64,000 nt of DNA from Actinomycetes bacterium (GTDB lineage: Bacteria > Actinomycetota > Acidimicrobiia > Acidimicrobiales > RAAP-2), in the NCBI GenBank assembly GCA_021806045.1, contig JAJZDI010000003.1:124001-188000 (forward strand), read 5' to 3'. Below are positions 9,222-21,259 of the stretch, one piece after another. The first letter of the stretch is position 1, and each line of letters opens with the position of its first letter. The position numbers and the translations under genes are program-made. The notes under the pieces were generated by a model. The model was not told where the DNA came from and ran no database searches. It saw nothing but the letters and a program-made list of their open reading frames with translations.

Positions 9222-10592
9222 ATGCTCAGCGAGGACGCCCTCGGGCGGATGATCGATACCGGCGAGATCGACACGGTCGTCGTCGCCTTCCCCGACCTGC
9301 ACGGCCGACCAGTGGGGAAGCGCGTCACCGCGTCCCACTACCTCGACCAGGTGGCTGATCACGGCATCGACGCCTGCGACTACCTGCTGGCCGTCGATCT
9401 GGACATGACCCCGCTCCCCGGCTATCGCTTCGCCGGTTGGGACCAGGGCTACGGGGACTTGGTCGCCATCCCCGACGCCTCCACCCTGCGCCTGCTGCCG
9501 TGGGTGGAGGGCACCGCGTTCGTCCTGTGCGACCTGGTCGACCGGGAGGGCGCGCCCATCGCCGTCTCGCCCCGGCAGATCCTGCGGGACCAGATCGCCC
9601 GTGCCGCCGAGCACGGCCTCGAGGTGCGGGGCGCCACCGAGGTCGAGTTCTTCCTCTTCAACACGTCGCCGGCCGAGGCGGCGGCACGCGGCTGGCAGGC
9701 GCTGGAGCCGGCCAGCCGGACGATCCAGGACTACCAGTTGCTCGAGACGTCTGACCACGAAGACGTCCTCCGCCAGGTGCGCAACGACCTCCTCCAAGCC
9801 GGGGTGCCGGTGGAGTGCTCCAAGGGCGAGGCGGGCCGGGGGCAGGTCGAGGTCAACGTCACCTATGGCGGCGCCCTCGAAGCTGCCGATCGCCACCTGA
9901 TCCTCAAGCAGGCGGTGAAGGAGATCGCCGCCCAGCACGGTCGGGCCGTCACCTTCATGGCCAAATGGTCGATGGACGAGGTCGGATCGTCGTGCCACCT
10001 CCACACCAGCCTGTGGGAGACGGCATCGGGCCGCCCCCTCATGGCGCCGGCGGCACCGGACGAGGCGGGGGCGGCCGACGGGCTGTCCACACTCGGACGG
10101 CGGTGGCTGGCCGGCCAGCTGGCTGCGGCGCGCGACCTGGCGTGGTGCTTCGCCCCCACGCTCAACTCCTACAAGCGCTACGTGCCCGGATCGTGGGCAC
10201 CCACCGCGGTGGTGTGGGGCGAGGACAACCGGACATGCGGGTTCCGCGCCGTGGGCAGCGGGCCGGGGCGTCGCATCGAGAGCCGGGTGCCCGGCGCCGA
10301 CGTCAACCCGTACCTGGTCCTGGCCGGCGCCATCGCCGGCGGCCTGTGGGGCATCGATCACGAGCTCGATCCGGGCCCGCCGTTCCGGGGGAACGGGTAC
10401 GAAGCCGACGTGCTCCGGTTGCCGACCACCCTGGTCGAAGCGACCGAGGCATTCGAGGCGAGCGAGATCGCCCGGGCCGCCTTCGGCGAGGACGTCCACC
10501 ACCATCTGGCCAACACCGCCCGCCAGGAGTGGCTGGCCGCCAACCGCGCCGTCACCGATTGGGAACTGGCCCGGTACTTCGAACGGATCTGA
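9222..10592 (+). CDS. Glutamine synthetase family protein (gamma-glutamyl-amine ligase type)
   Basis: A 456-residue GS-fold ligase, ATP-dependent and cytosolic. The short N-terminal beta-grasp domain (VVVAFPDLHGRPVGKR) and catalytic-domain motifs are visible: ATEVEFFLF (metal-binding Glu), AGRGQVEVN, SSCHLHTSLW (His near the ATP site), NSYKRYVPG and RIESRVPGADVNPYL. This architecture is that of PuuA/GlnA3-type enzymes that glutamylate polyamines or ethanolamine rather than ammonia; the substrate is inferred. The ATG at 9222 gives the family length, although the frame is open far upstream. A PuuD-like hydrolase and an aldehyde dehydrogenase 5 kb away support the amine role. No adenylylation-site signature was noticed. 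Confidence 0.85.
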   Translation: MLSEDALGRMIDTGEIDTVVVAFPDLHGRPVGKRVTASHYLDQVADHGIDACDYLLAVDLDMTPLPGYRFAGWDQGYGDLVAIPDASTLRLLPWVEGTAFVLCDLVDREGAPIAVSPRQILRDQIARAAEHGLEVRGATEVEFFLFNTSPAEAAARGWQALEPASRTIQDYQLLETSDHEDVLRQVRNDLLQAGVPVECSKGEAGRGQVEVNVTYGGALEAADRHLILKQAVKEIAAQHGRAVTFMAKWSMDEVGSSCHLHTSLWETASGRPLMAPAAPDEAGAADGLSTLGRRWLAGQLAAARDLAWCFAPTLNSYKRYVPGSWAPTAVVWGEDNRTCGFRAVGSGPGRRIESRVPGADVNPYLVLAGAIAGGLWGIDHELDPGPPFRGNGYEADVLRLPTTLVEATEAFEASEIARAAFGEDVHHHLANTARQEWLAANRAVTDWELARYFERI

Positions 10593-10989
10593 CCGGATAG
10601 CACCGACCCGGCGGCTCCCCCGCCCTGCCCCGGGGTAGGCCCCTGCTGTTCCGTGGACACGACGCGGGTTCGACGTGGGTGCGGCGCCGATGCGGTGTTC
10701 CGTGCCACCCGAGCCGCGAGGGCGATGCCCGGGTGGGAACGGCGATGCCCGGGTGGGAACGCAGGTCGTCGGGCCCCGCCGCGGAATGGGTGTCCGGCAC
10801 CGGGCGGAGGTGCCGCCTGCCACCGGTCGGCCGGGAGCACCTGCGGCAGGCACCGCCACCCCATCGGCGACCTGACCGTCACGGCGGGAGCGAGTCCGTC
10901 GCCGTCGTGCACCTGCCCAACCGCGCGCCGGTGCACCCGCAGATGCGTCACCACCGCCAGCGGGCGGACGGAGCATTACGCTCACGGGT
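10593..10989. other. Intergenic region with a perfect 20-bp tandem duplication
   Basis: About 400 bp between the glutamine synthetase and the MgtE_N/CBS gene. A perfect 20-bp unit (ggcgatgcccgggtgggaac) occurs twice in tandem at 10721-10760. No convincing gene, RNA or riboswitch is seen. A weak AT-richer stretch (cattacgct, about 10973) sits just before the downstream ATG and could be a promoter element. Confidence 0.5.
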
Positions 10990-12282
10990 ATGGCCGATGC
11001 GACAACGTCGGATTCGACCCGCACCGCTATCACGCTCGTGCACCTCTCCTGCCTCCTGGGCGGGCAGGTGACGACGTCAGGTGACCGGCGCGTCGGGAAG
11101 TTGAGCGACGTGATCGTCCGGTTGGGCGACGGGGGGTACCCGCCGCTGACCGGACTGGTGGTGACGGCCGGCGGGCGCCAACGGTTCGCCCACATGCACG
11201 ACGTGGCGCGCCTCGATCGGGACGGGGTCCAGCTGTCGTCGGATCCCGACCAGCTCGGCCCCTTCGAGCGCCGCCAGGGGGAGGTGCTTCTGGCGAAGGA
11301 CGTGGCGGGCCGGCACCTGATCCACCTCAGCGGCGCCCGGCTCGTCCGCGCCAACGAGATCGAACTGGCGCACATCGACGGCCGGTGGTCGGTGATCGGC
11401 GTCGACCCGACGTCCAAACCGGTGCTGCGCCGCCTCCTGCCTCGTGGGGCACGGGACCGGATCAGAGCAGGGGGCACCGTGGACTGGGCGGAGATCGAGC
11501 CGTTCGTCTCCCACGTCCCCACCGCCCGGTTGCGGATCCCCCTGCGCAAACTGGCACGCCTCCACCCGGCCCAGCTGGCAGACCTCGTCGAAGCGGCGTC
11601 GCATGAGGAAGGTGAGGAGATCATCGCCGCCGTGGGAGGGGACCGCGAGCTCGAGGCGGACGTGTTCGAGGAGCTCGACATGGAGCACCAGGTCGAATTC
11701 CTCCGGTCGCGATCGGACGACGAGGCGGCTCGGGTCCTGGCTGCGATGGCACCGGATGACGCCGTGGACCTGTTGGAGGAGCTCGACCAGGAGCGCCGCC
11801 TTCCGATCCTGCAACGCCTGCCGGCCCCACACCAGCGCAAGCTCCGCTCGCTGCTCAGCTACAACCCCGAGACAGCCGGGGGCCTGATGAACCCGGACTT
11901 CGTCGCCGTGTCCGCGGAGCGCACAGTCGGCGAAGCCCTGGCCGAGGTGAAGAGATCGCCGGTCGCTCCCGAGGCATCGGGGGTGGTGCTCGTGACCGAC
12001 CCGGCCGGCCACCTGGCCGGGACCGTGCTGGTCGTCGAGCTCCTTCGAGGCGACCCCACCGCGGAGGTGGGCACAGTCGCCCATCCCGATCCCGTCGCGT
12101 TGACGCCGGACGCCGACGTGCACGAGGTGTCGCGGGCCATGAGCGACTACAACTTGGCGGTCCTGCCCGTGGTGGACGACGACCGGGCCGTCCTCGGGCT
12201 CATCAGCGTGGACGACGTGCTGGAGCTGCTCCTCCCCGAAGGGTGGCGCCGCCAGTACGGCATGACGTCCACCAACGGGTAG
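10990..12282 (+). CDS. PRC-barrel / MgtE N-domain / CBS-pair protein, Mg2+-sensor-like, no channel domain
   Basis: A 430-residue soluble protein assembled like the cytosolic part of the Mg2+ channel MgtE. It has a PRC-barrel-like N-terminal region (about 20-150, VGKLSDVIVRLGDG), the superhelical MgtE_N domain (about 185-290, with LAAMAPDDAVDLLEELD), the linker LLSYNPETAGGLMNPDFVAV, and two CBS repeats (about 305-425, ending VLGLISVDDVLELLL). The transmembrane MgtE channel is absent, so this is not itself a channel. In MgtE these domains sense Mg2+. It lies upstream of an M-box riboswitch and an NRAMP-type transporter, suggesting it senses Mg2+ for, or gates, that transporter (inference). Confidence 0.88.
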   Translation: MADATTSDSTRTAITLVHLSCLLGGQVTTSGDRRVGKLSDVIVRLGDGGYPPLTGLVVTAGGRQRFAHMHDVARLDRDGVQLSSDPDQLGPFERRQGEVLLAKDVAGRHLIHLSGARLVRANEIELAHIDGRWSVIGVDPTSKPVLRRLLPRGARDRIRAGGTVDWAEIEPFVSHVPTARLRIPLRKLARLHPAQLADLVEAASHEEGEEIIAAVGGDRELEADVFEELDMEHQVEFLRSRSDDEAARVLAAMAPDDAVDLLEELDQERRLPILQRLPAPHQRKLRSLLSYNPETAGGLMNPDFVAVSAERTVGEALAEVKRSPVAPEASGVVLVTDPAGHLAGTVLVVELLRGDPTAEVGTVAHPDPVALTPDADVHEVSRAMSDYNLAVLPVVDDDRAVLGLISVDDVLELLLPEGWRRQYGMTSTNG

Positions 12283-12397
12283 GCGACCCGGGGATGCGGC
12301 CAGATCCCTGACCGCCAGCCCCGACCAGGCCCCGATCAGCCCCCGACCCACACCCGACGGGCCCACGTCGGCCCCCCGACCGGTCTTCAATTACCGG

Positions 12398-12403
12398 TAT
12401 ATT
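12398..12403 (+). promoter_or_regulatory. Candidate -10 element for the riboswitch transcript
   Basis: TATATT stands out in otherwise GC-rich DNA, about 10-15 bp before the first conserved M-box bases, so a start near 12410 would place the aptamer at the 5' end of the mRNA. The -35 region is not clear. Confidence 0.5.
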
Positions 12404-12411
12404 GATGGCGC

Positions 12412-12581
12412 AGTCGCACCTCGTTCGGTGAGGCGTCTGTTCGGACATAGGCCGCTGGCCCCACCTGTCGAGAGACACTCCGGGCCAGAACAGTCCTCCC
12501 CGACCCAAGGGGTGGACCGAAGCGGCTGACCTCTCGAGGTCTACGCCGGGCAGTGCCAAAGCTCTTACGGGAGGGTGCAAC
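12412..12581 (+). promoter_or_regulatory. M-box (ykoK) Mg2+ riboswitch
   Basis: Several strongly conserved M-box segments appear in the right order: GGTGAGGC at 12427-12434, GGACATAGGCCGCTGGCC at 12443-12460, TGTCGAGAGAC at about 12466-12476, and the 3' block CAGTGCCAAAGCTCTTACGG at about 12551-12570. Size (about 165 nt) and position fit the family, which turns off Mg2+ uptake genes when Mg2+ is high. The aptamer is followed by about 260 nt before the transporter ATG, room for an expression platform; the switching mechanism could not be read. Confidence 0.9.
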
Positions 12582-12840
12582 CTGGACACCTGGTCCCCTG
12601 CGGACCACAACGCCCGGCGCGCATTCGTCGCGCGGCTGCCTGCCTCCGCGGCCGACGTGCCGAGGGCAGGAACTGTTGGAACGACCAAGGAGCTTCGCTG
12701 AGCGCCGACAGAGGGTCACCTCACCAACCTTCGGCGCCTCCTGCCGACCCGGGCCCGGCCGGCTGAGCCGACCGCCCCGGGAACGGGGGGCGCCTGAGCT
12801 TCACTCAGTCCGTCCACCACGTCCCCGGGAGGCCACCGGC

Positions 12841-14469
12841 ATGTCTGACGACACGATCGACACGTCGACCGGCCCCAGCGCGGTCCTCGACGAGGCCCAC
12901 CTCGGTGACATCCGGGGAGCGCTGGGCACCATCAAGCAGCACGACCTCGGGGCGCGGCGCACCTGGCGGGCCCGGCTCCTGACCCTGGCGGCCATCGTCG
13001 GCCCGGGGATCATCGTCATGGTCGGCGACAACGACGCCGGTGGGGTGGCGACCTACTCGCAAGCCGGGCAGAACTACGGAACCAGCCTGCTCTGGACGCT
13101 GATCCTCCTCATCCCCGTGCTGGTGGTGAACCAGGAGATGGTCGTCCGGCTCGGAGCCGTGACCGGCGTGGGACACGCCCGCCTGATCAAGGAACGGTTC
13201 GGCAAGTTCTGGGGATGGTTCTCCGTCGGCGATCTGTTCCTGCTCGACTTCCTCACCATCGTGACGGAGTTCATCGGCGTCGACCTGGCCCTGTCCTACT
13301 TCGGCGTCAGCAAGTACGTGTCCGTGCCGATCGCCGCCTTCGGGCTCGTGGTCATGACGGCCAGCGGCAGCTTCCGGCGATGGGAACGGTTCATGCTCCT
13401 CTTCGTCGCAGCGAACTTCCTGGTCATCCCGCTCGCAGTGTTCGCCCATCCCCACGCCGGGCCGATCCTGCACGACCTCGTCGTCCCGGGCATCCGGGGA
13501 GGGGTGAGCTCGACGTCGGTGCTGTTGATCATCGCCATCGTCGGCACCACGGTCGCCCCGTGGCAGCTCTTCTTCCAGCAGTCGAACATCATCGACAAGC
13601 GGATCACGCCCCGGTGGATCAATTACGAGCGCGCCGACACCGTCATCGGTTCGGTCGTCACGGTGGTCGGCGCCGGCGCCATGATCGTCACCTGCGCGTT
13701 CGCACTCGATCACAGCCACTATTTCGGCGCGTTCACCGACGCCGGCGGTGTCGCCCGGGCCCTCTCCCACCAGGTCAGCTACACGGCGGGCGCCCTGTAC
13801 GCGATCGTCCTGGTGAACGCGTCGATCATCGGTGCCGCCGCCGTGACGCTCGGCACCTCGTACGCCTTCGGGGACATGTTCGGTGCCCGCCACTCGTTGC
13901 ACCGGAACTTCTTCGAGGCCCCGGGCTTCTACTCGAGCTTCGCCGGCCTCGTCGCCCTCGCCGCCGGGATCGTGCTGATCCCCGGAGCGCCCCTGGGGCT
14001 CATCACCACCTCGGTGCAGGCCCTGGCCGGCGTGCTGCTGCCGTCGGCGTCCGTCTTCCTCCTCCTGCTCTGCAACGACAAGGAGGTCCTCGGTCCGTGG
14101 GTCAACCGGCCGTGGCTGAACGCCGTCGCCGCCTTCATCATCGGTGTGCTGCTGATCCTGTCGCTCGTCCTGGTGGTGACCACCATCTTCCCGGCCATCA
14201 ACGTCACCGTCCTGACCCTCGTCCTGTTCGGCGTCCTGATCGTGTCCCTCGGTGCAGGTGGCTTCGTCTATGCCGCCACCCTCGGCAAGCGGCAGGCCAC
14301 AGCGCCGATCGGGCACCGCGACACCTGGCGGATGCCGCCGCTCACCCTGCTCGGCCGGCCGGAGTGGTCCCGGGGCAGGACCGCTGCCATGTGGTCCCTG
14401 CGGGGCTACCTCGTGGTGGCGGTGGTCCTGCTCGTCGTCAAGGCGGTCCAGCTCGGAACCGGGCACTGA
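12841..14469 (+). CDS. NRAMP-fold divalent cation transporter, NRMT (Mg2+) type
   Basis: A 542-residue polytopic membrane protein of the NRAMP family (LeuT fold). Helix 1 begins GPGIIVMVGDNDAGG: the canonical metal motif DPGN is replaced by DAGG (Asp65 kept, Asn to Gly). In helix 6 the usual MPH is APW (A239-P240-W241), so the soft-metal-selecting Met is lost. These changes are what I recall for NRAMP-related Mg2+ transporters (NRMT), not Mn2+/Fe2+ NRAMPs. An M-box riboswitch in its leader and an MgtE_N/CBS gene upstream both support Mg2+. The ATG at 12841 follows GGGAGG within the leader. Mn2+ transport is the alternative, but the missing Met argues against it. Confidence 0.88.
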   Translation: MSDDTIDTSTGPSAVLDEAHLGDIRGALGTIKQHDLGARRTWRARLLTLAAIVGPGIIVMVGDNDAGGVATYSQAGQNYGTSLLWTLILLIPVLVVNQEMVVRLGAVTGVGHARLIKERFGKFWGWFSVGDLFLLDFLTIVTEFIGVDLALSYFGVSKYVSVPIAAFGLVVMTASGSFRRWERFMLLFVAANFLVIPLAVFAHPHAGPILHDLVVPGIRGGVSSTSVLLIIAIVGTTVAPWQLFFQQSNIIDKRITPRWINYERADTVIGSVVTVVGAGAMIVTCAFALDHSHYFGAFTDAGGVARALSHQVSYTAGALYAIVLVNASIIGAAAVTLGTSYAFGDMFGARHSLHRNFFEAPGFYSSFAGLVALAAGIVLIPGAPLGLITTSVQALAGVLLPSASVFLLLLCNDKEVLGPWVNRPWLNAVAAFIIGVLLILSLVLVVTTIFPAINVTVLTLVLFGVLIVSLGAGGFVYAATLGKRQATAPIGHRDTWRMPPLTLLGRPEWSRGRTAAMWSLRGYLVVAVVLLVVKAVQLGTGH

Positions 14470-14556
14470 CGTAGCCGCCGCGGGAGCGGGTGACGACGAA
14501 CCCACCGCCACTGGGTGACGGGAACCACCAGGTGGAGCCCGGCCCACACGGTCCCG

Positions 14557-18124
<3,568 letters not shown>

Positions 18125-18231
18125 CGGACGGTTCCCTGCCACACCGGTGCGTGGAGTGCACCGCCTCCTATCGGAGCGCTACCGGAGCGTGCCCTGCGGG
18201 GTCGACAGTCCAGCCGGCGGTGCCGACGGAC

Positions 18232-19158
18232 CTAACCGACTCGCCGAAGATCGACCCGGGCCGGCTCGGACCGCTCGCGGAGCATCCGTTGGCGGTCTCC
18301 GGCGCCGAGGTGGGCGGGTTCCGTCGTATCGATGAAGCCGACGAGCGCGTCGACGAACAGCTCCGGACTCTCGATCTGAGGGAAGTGACCCACGCCTTCG
18401 ATGACCTCCAAGCGGCTCCCGGGTAGGACCTCGTGGGCGGCGTACGCGTGGCTCACGGGAATGATCACATCCCGGTCCCCCCAGATGATCAGGGTCGGCA
18501 TCGAAGATGCCAGATAGAGGCGGTCCATCGCACTCACCGTCTGACCGCCCGGATCGATGACGGACTTGATGGTGCGTGCGAACGCACGGCGGTTGTCCGA
18601 CTCGACCAGCGATGCATAGGCGCTCCACATCTCGTCGATGCGACCCAACCGGATACCGCGATCGTTGATCATCCGGAACAAGCCGTCGCCCCAGTCGCGA
18701 ACGAACGACGGAAAGAGCACCGGCATCACGTACTCGCTCGCCGGCAGCGCTACGAGCCGGAGAACCCAGTTGACTTCCCGTCCGAGACCGCCGCTGTCCA
18801 CCAGCACCAGGCGTTCACAATGTTCTGGGTATTGGTAGACGAATTGCATGGCGACGCCACCGCCGAAGGACTGACCCACGACGGTCGCCCGGTCGACGCC
18901 GAGGACTTCGAGGAGATCGCGGATCCCGGTCGCGAAGGCGCCAAGCGAGTAGTCCCCGACCGGCTTTTCGGACTGACCGTGGCCCGTGAGATCCGGTGCG
19001 AGCACCGTGAAGCGATCGGTCAGCCGAGGGATCACGTCCCGCCAGGTCCGGGAGCTGCCGGCGATCCCGTGGAGGAGCAGAAGCACGGGACCGCTGCCTT
19101 CCATCCGGTACGCCATGTCGTGACCGTGGATCGAGACGTGCCGGACGTGCGCTTCCAT
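18232..19158 (-). CDS. Alpha/beta hydrolase
   Basis: A 308-residue alpha/beta-hydrolase-fold protein. Visible: the oxyanion segment LLLLHGIAGSSRTW, the nucleophile elbow GQSFGGG (Ser), the acid in WGDRDVIIP, and the catalytic His in GVGHFPQIE. It resembles esterase or meta-cleavage-product hydrolase types; substrate unknown. The ATG at 19158 was chosen because homology begins there (MEAHVRHVSIHG) behind a GAGGGA ribosome site. The frame is open further upstream, but that part codes for a relic of an ileS C-terminus and so is not part of this protein. Confidence 0.9.
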   Translation of the reverse strand: MEAHVRHVSIHGHDMAYRMEGSGPVLLLLHGIAGSSRTWRDVIPRLTDRFTVLAPDLTGHGQSEKPVGDYSLGAFATGIRDLLEVLGVDRATVVGQSFGGGVAMQFVYQYPEHCERLVLVDSGGLGREVNWVLRLVALPASEYVMPVLFPSFVRDWGDGLFRMINDRGIRLGRIDEMWSAYASLVESDNRRAFARTIKSVIDPGGQTVSAMDRLYLASSMPTLIIWGDRDVIIPVSHAYAAHEVLPGSRLEVIEGVGHFPQIESPELFVDALVGFIDTTEPAHLGAGDRQRMLRERSEPARVDLRRVG

Positions 19159-19236
19159 GCGCACATCATCCCTCAACGGAGGACGTTTGCCTGCATGGAC
19201 CCCTTCCGCATCCGCCCGACGCGCCTGTCCACCTGG

Positions 19237-19422
19237 CCCGTCCGCCAGACCCTCGCCACACACGCGGGCCGGCGGCCCGTCACCCCGCTCGACCTCGGAG
19301 CCCGCTCCCCCGACGCCGTCCGGCGGCGGGCTCGTCGACACCTCCACCGCCAGCACATCTCGGGCGATGTCGCCGACCAGCCCGTCCCCCAGGTCGTCGA
19401 GCCCCGTGACGTAGAGGTTGAC
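19237..19422 (-). pseudogene. Fragment of an isoleucyl-tRNA synthetase C-terminus
   Basis: The translation includes GLDDLGDGLVGDIARDVLAV and SEVERGDGPPA. By eye about two thirds of some 54 residues match the last 55 residues of the intact ileS in this window (GLDDLGGDLVDDIAHDVLAV ... AEVERGEGPPA). No other synthetase sequence is present. The relic is joined without a gap to the broken DUF5996 gene at 19422, so the junction marks a past rearrangement. Confidence 0.75.
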
Positions 19423-19985
19423 AGTGCCGGCTCCCACCGGGCCACTGCAGGTTCCAGCGGCGCCGACTGGTAGCCGGGGGGAGCGGGATGGGCGTAGGTG
19501 TAGAAGGCGGCCTTCGGGTAGCGGGGGTCGCCGGGCCACCAGCCCATCGCAACCTCCTCGGCGTCCATGGCATTGCGCCGGACGAACTCCGACGACCCGG
19601 GATCGGCTGGCCGGCCGGAGCGCAGGCTCACCGCCAGGTCGAACGACCCTCACCACGCGTTGACCGGCGTCGCCCGCCCCCGATAGGGGGCACGCAGCTC
19701 CGACGCCGGCCGTCGCTGTGCTCGATGATCGCCTGGTGGGCGTGCAGGTCCAGCGCGACCACCACGGAACCGGATCGGTCTGGCACCGGAAGCGGCTGGG
19801 TCTCCCAGCCTCGGGCCGTCAGGCGCAGCGCGGCGTGCTGGAGCTGCAGCTCAGGCGGGGCCAAGCTGGCAGCCAGCTACCCGAGCACCTGGGTATGGGC
19901 GTGCACCGTGTCGCAGGTCGCGCTCCAGCCGTGGAGCACGAGGGCAAGCGCGCACAGCCGCCGGGCGATCGACGTGCCCGGAACC
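19422..19985 (-). pseudogene. Degenerate DUF5996-family gene
   Basis: Two pieces match the DUF5996 pattern. The N-terminal piece reads WSATCDTVHAHTQVLG, then a TAG stop at 19877-19879 where the family has Lys, then LTARGWETQPLPV ... IIEHSDG. The C-terminal piece, in another frame, reads SFDLAVSLRSGRPA ... MGWWPGDPRYPKAAFYTYAHP. About 120 middle codons are missing and the 3' end is cut where the ileS relic begins. A stop codon, a frameshift, an internal deletion and a truncation together show that it is not functional. DUF5996 function is unknown. Confidence 0.72.
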
Positions 19986-20024
19986 CCGGGTCTGCCGGCG
20001 CGCACCAGCCCGTGGCCTCCTCGG

Positions 20025-20372
20025 TCATGGAAGCTCTCTGATGATCTGGATGACGTCGTCCCGCTGAAAGCCCTGCGTACGGCAGAACTCGACCAGTTCC
20101 CGGATCCGCTTCGTCACCACTCCCCGTTGTGGGCTCCCGGCAACGGTGATGCCACGACCTCTCTGGAACTCGAGCAGGCCTTCCTCACGGAGGATGTGCA
20201 AGGCGCGCAGCACGGTGTTCTTGTTGACACCGAGGACTGCGGCCATGTCCTTCGCAAGTGGCAGCCGCTCGCCAAGCGTGGCCTCACCCTCGGCGATGGC
20301 CCGACGGATCTCCGCTGCTACCTGCTCGTGCAGTGCCAGCGGGTCCTGTCGGTCGACCTTGACAGCGAACAT
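20025..20372 (-). CDS. GntR-family regulator, YtrA subgroup
   Basis: A 115-residue DNA-binding protein. The N-terminal winged helix-turn-helix (about 10-75: PLALHEQVAAEIRRAI, KDMAAVLGVNKNTVLRAL, EGLLEFQRGRGITV) is typical GntR. The short C-terminal part with one or two helices places it in the YtrA subgroup, which binds operators as dimers without a large ligand domain. It starts next to the inverted repeat at 20375-20388 and is divergent from the SecD-head-domain gene, so autoregulation and control of that pair are likely. Downstream on its strand lies only the broken DUF5996 gene. Confidence 0.88.
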   Translation of the reverse strand: MFAVKVDRQDPLALHEQVAAEIRRAIAEGEATLGERLPLAKDMAAVLGVNKNTVLRALHILREEGLLEFQRGRGITVAGSPQRGVVTKRIRELVEFCRTQGFQRDDVIQIIRELP

Positions 20373-20374
20373 GG

Positions 20375-20388
20375 TACTAGCAATAGTA
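20375..20388. promoter_or_regulatory. Inverted repeat TACTA-N4-TAGTA, probable GntR operator
   Basis: A perfect 5+5 inverted repeat (TACTA gcaa TAGTA) lies in the 32-bp gap between gntR and the divergent SecD-head gene, only 2 bp from the gntR ATG. It is AT-rich in a GC-rich setting and also resembles a -10 box on the minus strand, so binding would shut off gntR. The regulator-operator link is inferred. Confidence 0.65.
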
Positions 20389-20404
20389 GGTCCATGATTT
20401 CCCG

Positions 20405-21259
20405 ATGGCCAGGTGCGGCATGACCATCAGCGAGTTGTCGCCGACGAGATCCCACGCTTACGACCCGGCGGGACTCGACACGATCAGCACGCAGCTTCTC
20501 TTCAAGGAAGCCAGGCAGCGCAGAAGGCGGAGGTGGCTGATCTCGAGCATCGTGACGGTGATCGGGCTCCTCGTCCTCGGCGCGCTCGCCGGCGTCGCGT
20601 TCGGGCCGGCCACGGTCGGCCCCGTGGCGTCTCCGGCAACTCCCCGACCGCCAGGGAGCGCGGCCACGCTCACGGCGAGCGAGTTCAGCGTCCGGCCGGT
20701 GCTCTGCCTCGCACCTCCCGCATCGACAGACGCTCCGCTGAACCTGAGCGCTCCCCTGCCGGCATGCACTGCCGCATCCGCCCTGACTGCAGGCAACGTG
20801 GGAGCCCGCTTCGGCCCGTCCAGCTTGGGCCGGAGCTCCCAGAACATCGCGTCCTTCCCGCCCGACCCCCAATTCGCCTCCATTCCGTCCACGCCGTCCA
20901 CTCGTGACAGGTCCACTACCACGGTGATCCTGCCCGGACCGGCCGGGGCGAACACCTCGGTCCGCTACGTGCTGGGTCCTGCCGGAGTGACGGCGACCGA
21001 CGTCCGGGCTGCGACGGCGCAACTCGTCCTTGGAACGTGGCAGGTAGACCTGTCACTGACCACGTCAGGATCGGCTCGGTGGGACACATTGGCCCATCAA
21101 CAATTCCATGCATACCTCGGTATCGTCGTCGACAACCGGGTGATTTCCGCGCCCATCGACGAGCCGACGGATTCGACCTTCACCTCGCTCTCGGGTCGGT
21201 TGGAGATCGTCGCTGGTCTGACCGAACGACAGGCGAAGGCCCTGGCGGCCACGCTATGA
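20405..21259 (+). CDS. Membrane-anchored protein with an orphan SecD P1-head-like domain
   Basis: A 284-residue protein with one helix at about 45-66 (WLISSIVTVIGLLVLGALAGVAF) after a basic stretch (RQRRRRR), then an extracytoplasmic part. The C-terminal ~100 residues follow the SecD/SecDF P1 head pattern: SVRYVLGPAGVTATDVRAAT, WQVDLSLTTSGSARWDTL, LGIVVDNRVISAPI, LSGRLEIVAGLTERQAKALA. None of the SecD membrane helices are present, so it is not the translocase motor. It may bind exported or misfolded proteins; function unknown. Its stop overlaps the lipoprotein ATG, and the start could also be the Met five codons later. Confidence 0.72.
   Translation: MARCGMTISELSPTRSHAYDPAGLDTISTQLLFKEARQRRRRRWLISSIVTVIGLLVLGALAGVAFGPATVGPVASPATPRPPGSAATLTASEFSVRPVLCLAPPASTDAPLNLSAPLPACTAASALTAGNVGARFGPSSLGRSSQNIASFPPDPQFASIPSTPSTRDRSTTTVILPGPAGANTSVRYVLGPAGVTATDVRAATAQLVLGTWQVDLSLTTSGSARWDTLAHQQFHAYLGIVVDNRVISAPIDEPTDSTFTSLSGRLEIVAGLTERQAKALAATL

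Noticed and set aside
19159-19656. Extended N-terminus of the alpha/beta hydrolase
   Set aside because: The upstream codons encode an ileS relic and frameshifted DUF5996 sequence, so the hydrolase is taken to start at 19158.
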